Shown here piece after piece: positions 7,219-8,451 of a stretch of DNA of 8,451 nucleotides. The notes below the pieces were generated by a model, which saw nothing but the letters and a program-made list of their open reading frames with translations, was not told the DNA's origin and did not search any database. The DNA lies in assembly GCA_020057765.1 (NCBI GenBank), contig JAGVFE010000105.1, positions 1-8,451 of the forward strand, read 5' to 3'. Within the stretch, counting starts at the first letter, position 1. Each line of letters opens with the position of its first letter. The translations under genes were made by a program, and so were the position numbers. Origin of the DNA: Candidatus Woesebacteria bacterium. GTDB lineage: Bacteria; Patescibacteriota; Microgenomatia; UBA10105; UBA927.

Positions 7219-7686
7219 ATGAACTTTGTTCTCTCTTCATTAACAAGGGAAAGACTACAAGAAGCAATAGATGTAGTTTTTGAAACAGGATTAGATACCA
7301 AAGAAGAAATTGAACACCATCTAGAACACATTGATGCTCACTACGTAGCCATTGATGGAGACAAAATTATTGGTGTGATTGGTTGGTATCAAGATACTGT
7401 CAACTACGCAACTAACGCAATGGGCGACAAGTTCCCAGGACCGGAAGCTTACTGGGTTGGATTTTTTGCAGTACAGGAAAACTATCGGGGAAAAGGCATC
7501 GGATACGCTCTTTTACAAAAACTTGAATCTGCTTTGAAAGAAAAAGGGGTTAATGTGCTTTGGGTATCTTCCGTACCTGAGGCCGGAAAATATTACGAGA
7601 GACAGAATTATCAATTAGTTATGGAAGGTAGAATAAATGGTAACCAAAAATACTTTTTGTCAAAAAATCTTTCACAAAATTCATGA
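7219..7686 (+). CDS. GNAT-family N-acetyltransferase
   Basis: A 155-residue acetyl-CoA-dependent acyltransferase; small-molecule or protein substrate not identifiable. Seen: strands beta2-beta3 at HYVAIDGDKIIGVIGWYQD (41-59); the acetyl-CoA pyrophosphate-binding loop in motif A, Y89-RGKGIG-Y96, which follows the beta4 strand WVGFFAV (79-85); and a C-terminal KYYERQNYQL (124-133) that matches the usual aromatic YE-x-x-GF motif of the fold. Length is normal for a single-domain GNAT. By eye it is more AT-rich than the upstream genes, which could mean separate acquisition. Its TGA stop overlaps the ATG of cutA (ATGA at 7683-7686), so the two are co-transcribed and probably translationally coupled. 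Confidence 0.9.
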   Translation: MNFVLSSLTRERLQEAIDVVFETGLDTKEEIEHHLEHIDAHYVAIDGDKIIGVIGWYQDTVNYATNAMGDKFPGPEAYWVGFFAVQENYRGKGIGYALLQKLESALKEKGVNVLWVSSVPEAGKYYERQNYQLVMEGRINGNQKYFLSKNLSQNS

Positions 7687-8009
7687 TCATAGTCGTCATC
7701 ACCTGCAAAAATAAAGGAGAAGCAATAAAAATTGCCAAGCGGCTGTTGGAGAAAAAACTGGCGGCGTGCGCGAAAATCCTGCCGCCCGCGCATTCACTCT
7801 ATCTTTGGCCGCCAAAGAGTGGAAAAATCGCGGAAGCAGACGAGGTCATGTTGATTGCAAAAACTCTCGAGAGCAAGTGGGAAGCTATCGAAAAAGAATT
7901 GCTTACGCTTCACTCCTACAAGAACCCCGAAATCTACGCCATCCCCGTCTCCCACGTCTCACAAAAATATCTCGAATGGATGGAAAATGAGCTAAAACAA
8001 AAAACATGA
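7683..8009 (+). CDS. cutA: CutA1-family divalent-cation tolerance protein
   Basis: A 108-residue cytoplasmic protein of the trimeric, PII-like CutA1 family. The family is linked to copper and divalent-metal tolerance, though its exact biochemical role is unsettled. Seen: N-terminal strand VVITCKN (4-10); LLEKKLAACAKILP (21-34) with the family Cys C29; SLYLW (38-42); acidic EADEVMLIAKT (51-61); and the signature LHSYKNPEIYAIPV (76-89) with H77, Y79, P82 and E83. It ends with the helix YLEWMENELK. Length is typical (about 100-115). ATG 7683 overlaps the GNAT stop by four bases, and the cutA stop overlaps a following ATG (8006) in the same ATGA fashion. Confidence 0.95.
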   Translation: MIIVVITCKNKGEAIKIAKRLLEKKLAACAKILPPAHSLYLWPPKSGKIAEADEVMLIAKTLESKWEAIEKELLTLHSYKNPEIYAIPVSHVSQKYLEWMENELKQKT

Positions 8010-8095
8010 TCAAACAAGCTCTCATCCTCCACGCCGGCCACTTCACCGAAAAATTCGGTGTTACTCAAATCTCGCAGATACTTCCGTTTCTATAA
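8006..8095 (+). other. Doubtful 29-codon ORF coupled to cutA by ATGA overlap; coding status unclear
   Basis: ATG at 8006 overlaps the cutA TGA, the same arrangement as GNAT-cutA, and the frame stays open for 29 codons (begins MIKQALILHAGHFTEKF, ends ILPFL) to TAA 8093-8095. I do not recognise the peptide. It could be a small protein, a remnant of a lost gene, or chance. A hairpin (8044-8060) and a TATAAA box (8091-8096) inside it favour a non-coding spacer. Confidence 0.25.
8044..8060 (+). terminator. Perfect 7-bp hairpin after cutA; possible weak terminator
   Basis: CACCGAA (8044-8050) pairs fully with TTCGGTG (8054-8060) across a three-base AAA loop. No T-run follows (TTACTCAAAT), so it is not a typical intrinsic terminator. 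It may instead be an mRNA 3'-end stem or processing site between cutA and the transporter gene. Its place 35 bases after the cutA stop fits an end-of-transcript role. Confidence 0.35.
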
Positions 8096-8096
8096 A
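8091..8096 (+). promoter_or_regulatory. Possible -10 box for the EamA transporter gene
   Basis: TATAAA ends five bases before ATG 8102, the same short distance seen at the other unlinked starts in the window. No good -35 is seen at 16-18 bases upstream. This is a weak call that depends on the recurring pattern. Confidence 0.25.
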
Positions 8097-8101
8097 CCCC
8101 T

Positions 8102-8451
8102 ATGAATAAAGAAAAACTAGGGCTTACATTTGCCGTCCTTGACATGATCACGTATGGGTTTCTCCCAATTGCAGCTCACTATTTCGTCGCAACCATAGAT
8201 CCGCTGTTATTCGGCGGGTTGGCGACACTCATAGGTTCTATTCCAATTCTTGGTATTCTTAAAAAACAAAATAAAGTGCATGACATGTTTCGAAAAGACC
8301 TTTTCAAACCGCTTCTTGCTATTGCAGTTATTCTGAATTGCTCTACCATCGTTTTTTTATTAGGGACAAAAATAACCAGTAGTATCAATACCGGACTTTT
8401 GATCCAGACCGAACCGATCTATGCCATTGTTTTCGGAAGTTTATTTCTCAA
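8102..8451 (+). CDS. EamA-family (DMT superfamily) transporter, N-terminal part, cut by window edge
   Basis: The first 116 residues of an integral membrane protein, about half or less of the usual 10-helix length of roughly 290-300 residues. Seen: four hydrophobic segments at about 7-30, 34-53, 69-88 and 93-116. The last holds INTGLLIQTEPIYAIVFGSLFL, which matches the EamA pattern of a helix 4 ending that contains a conserved Pro before the next helix. A charged loop (KKQNKVHDMFRKDLFK, 54-69) separates helices 2 and 3. EamA proteins export metabolites such as amino acids or take up nucleotide-linked or other small solutes; the substrate cannot be told here. ATG 8102 is the first start in the open frame and has no Shine-Dalgarno. 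The gene is six bases after the end of the doubtful 29-codon ORF. Confidence 0.82.
   Translation, partial: MNKEKLGLTFAVLDMITYGFLPIAAHYFVATIDPLLFGGLATLIGSIPILGILKKQNKVHDMFRKDLFKPLLAIAVILNCSTIVFLLGTKITSSINTGLLIQTEPIYAIVFGSLFL

Noticed and set aside
7023..7331. Minus-strand 102-codon ORF across the spacer before the GNAT gene
   Set aside because: It overlaps both the TPR gene end and the GNAT start, and has a Ser/Cys/Leu-rich composition typical of a chance frame.
8179..8388. Minus-strand 69-codon ORF opposite the transporter gene
   Set aside because: The plus-strand frame has clear membrane helices and an EamA motif; the minus-strand product shows nothing recognisable.
1..8451. UGA recoded as glycine (code 25)
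   Set aside because: No long gene has an in-frame TGA, and three genes end on TGA at sensible lengths, two of them in ATGA overlaps.

Overview
The window looks like a chromosomal segment of a Patescibacteria (Candidate Phyla Radiation) bacterium, most plausibly from the Microgenomates side. The reasons are: a strongly shortened alanyl-tRNA synthetase; an AMP-phosphorylase-type DeoA protein; a fusion of an actin-like (FtsA/PilM-type) domain, a membrane segment and a baseplate-J-like domain, followed by a sortase; very tight gene packing; and no clear Shine-Dalgarno sequence before any start. TGA is used as a normal stop (sortase, acetyltransferase and cutA all end on it), which argues against the code-25 lineages Gracilibacteria and Absconditabacteria. 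The taxonomic call is inference.

Left arm, minus strand (5454 down to 1): four genes that form a likely operon, in transcription order alaS, a 719-residue single-pass envelope protein, a sortase, and an AMP/thymidine phosphorylase that runs off the left edge. The gaps are 2, 3 and 4 bases. The operon joins translation (alaS), two cell-surface proteins that may act together, and nucleotide salvage.

Centre (5455-5494): a short divergent promoter region. Each strand has a -10-like hexamer so close to its start codon that both transcripts would be leaderless or nearly so. The plus-strand gene encodes a 524-residue polytopic membrane protein with four C-terminal TPR repeats. It resembles TMTC-type GT-C mannosyltransferases and may glycosylate surface proteins.

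Right arm, plus strand (7070-8451): a 149-base AT-rich spacer with a possible near-leaderless promoter, then a GNAT acetyltransferase and cutA joined by an ATGA overlap. After cutA comes a doubtful 29-codon ORF that contains a perfect 7-bp hairpin, and then the N-terminal part of an EamA-family transporter that runs off the right edge.

I see no RNA genes, CRISPR arrays, insertion sequences or attachment sites. The points most worth checking are the domain losses in AlaRS and in the phosphorylase, the actin-like/TM/J-domain protein paired with a sortase, and the consistent leaderless start architecture.
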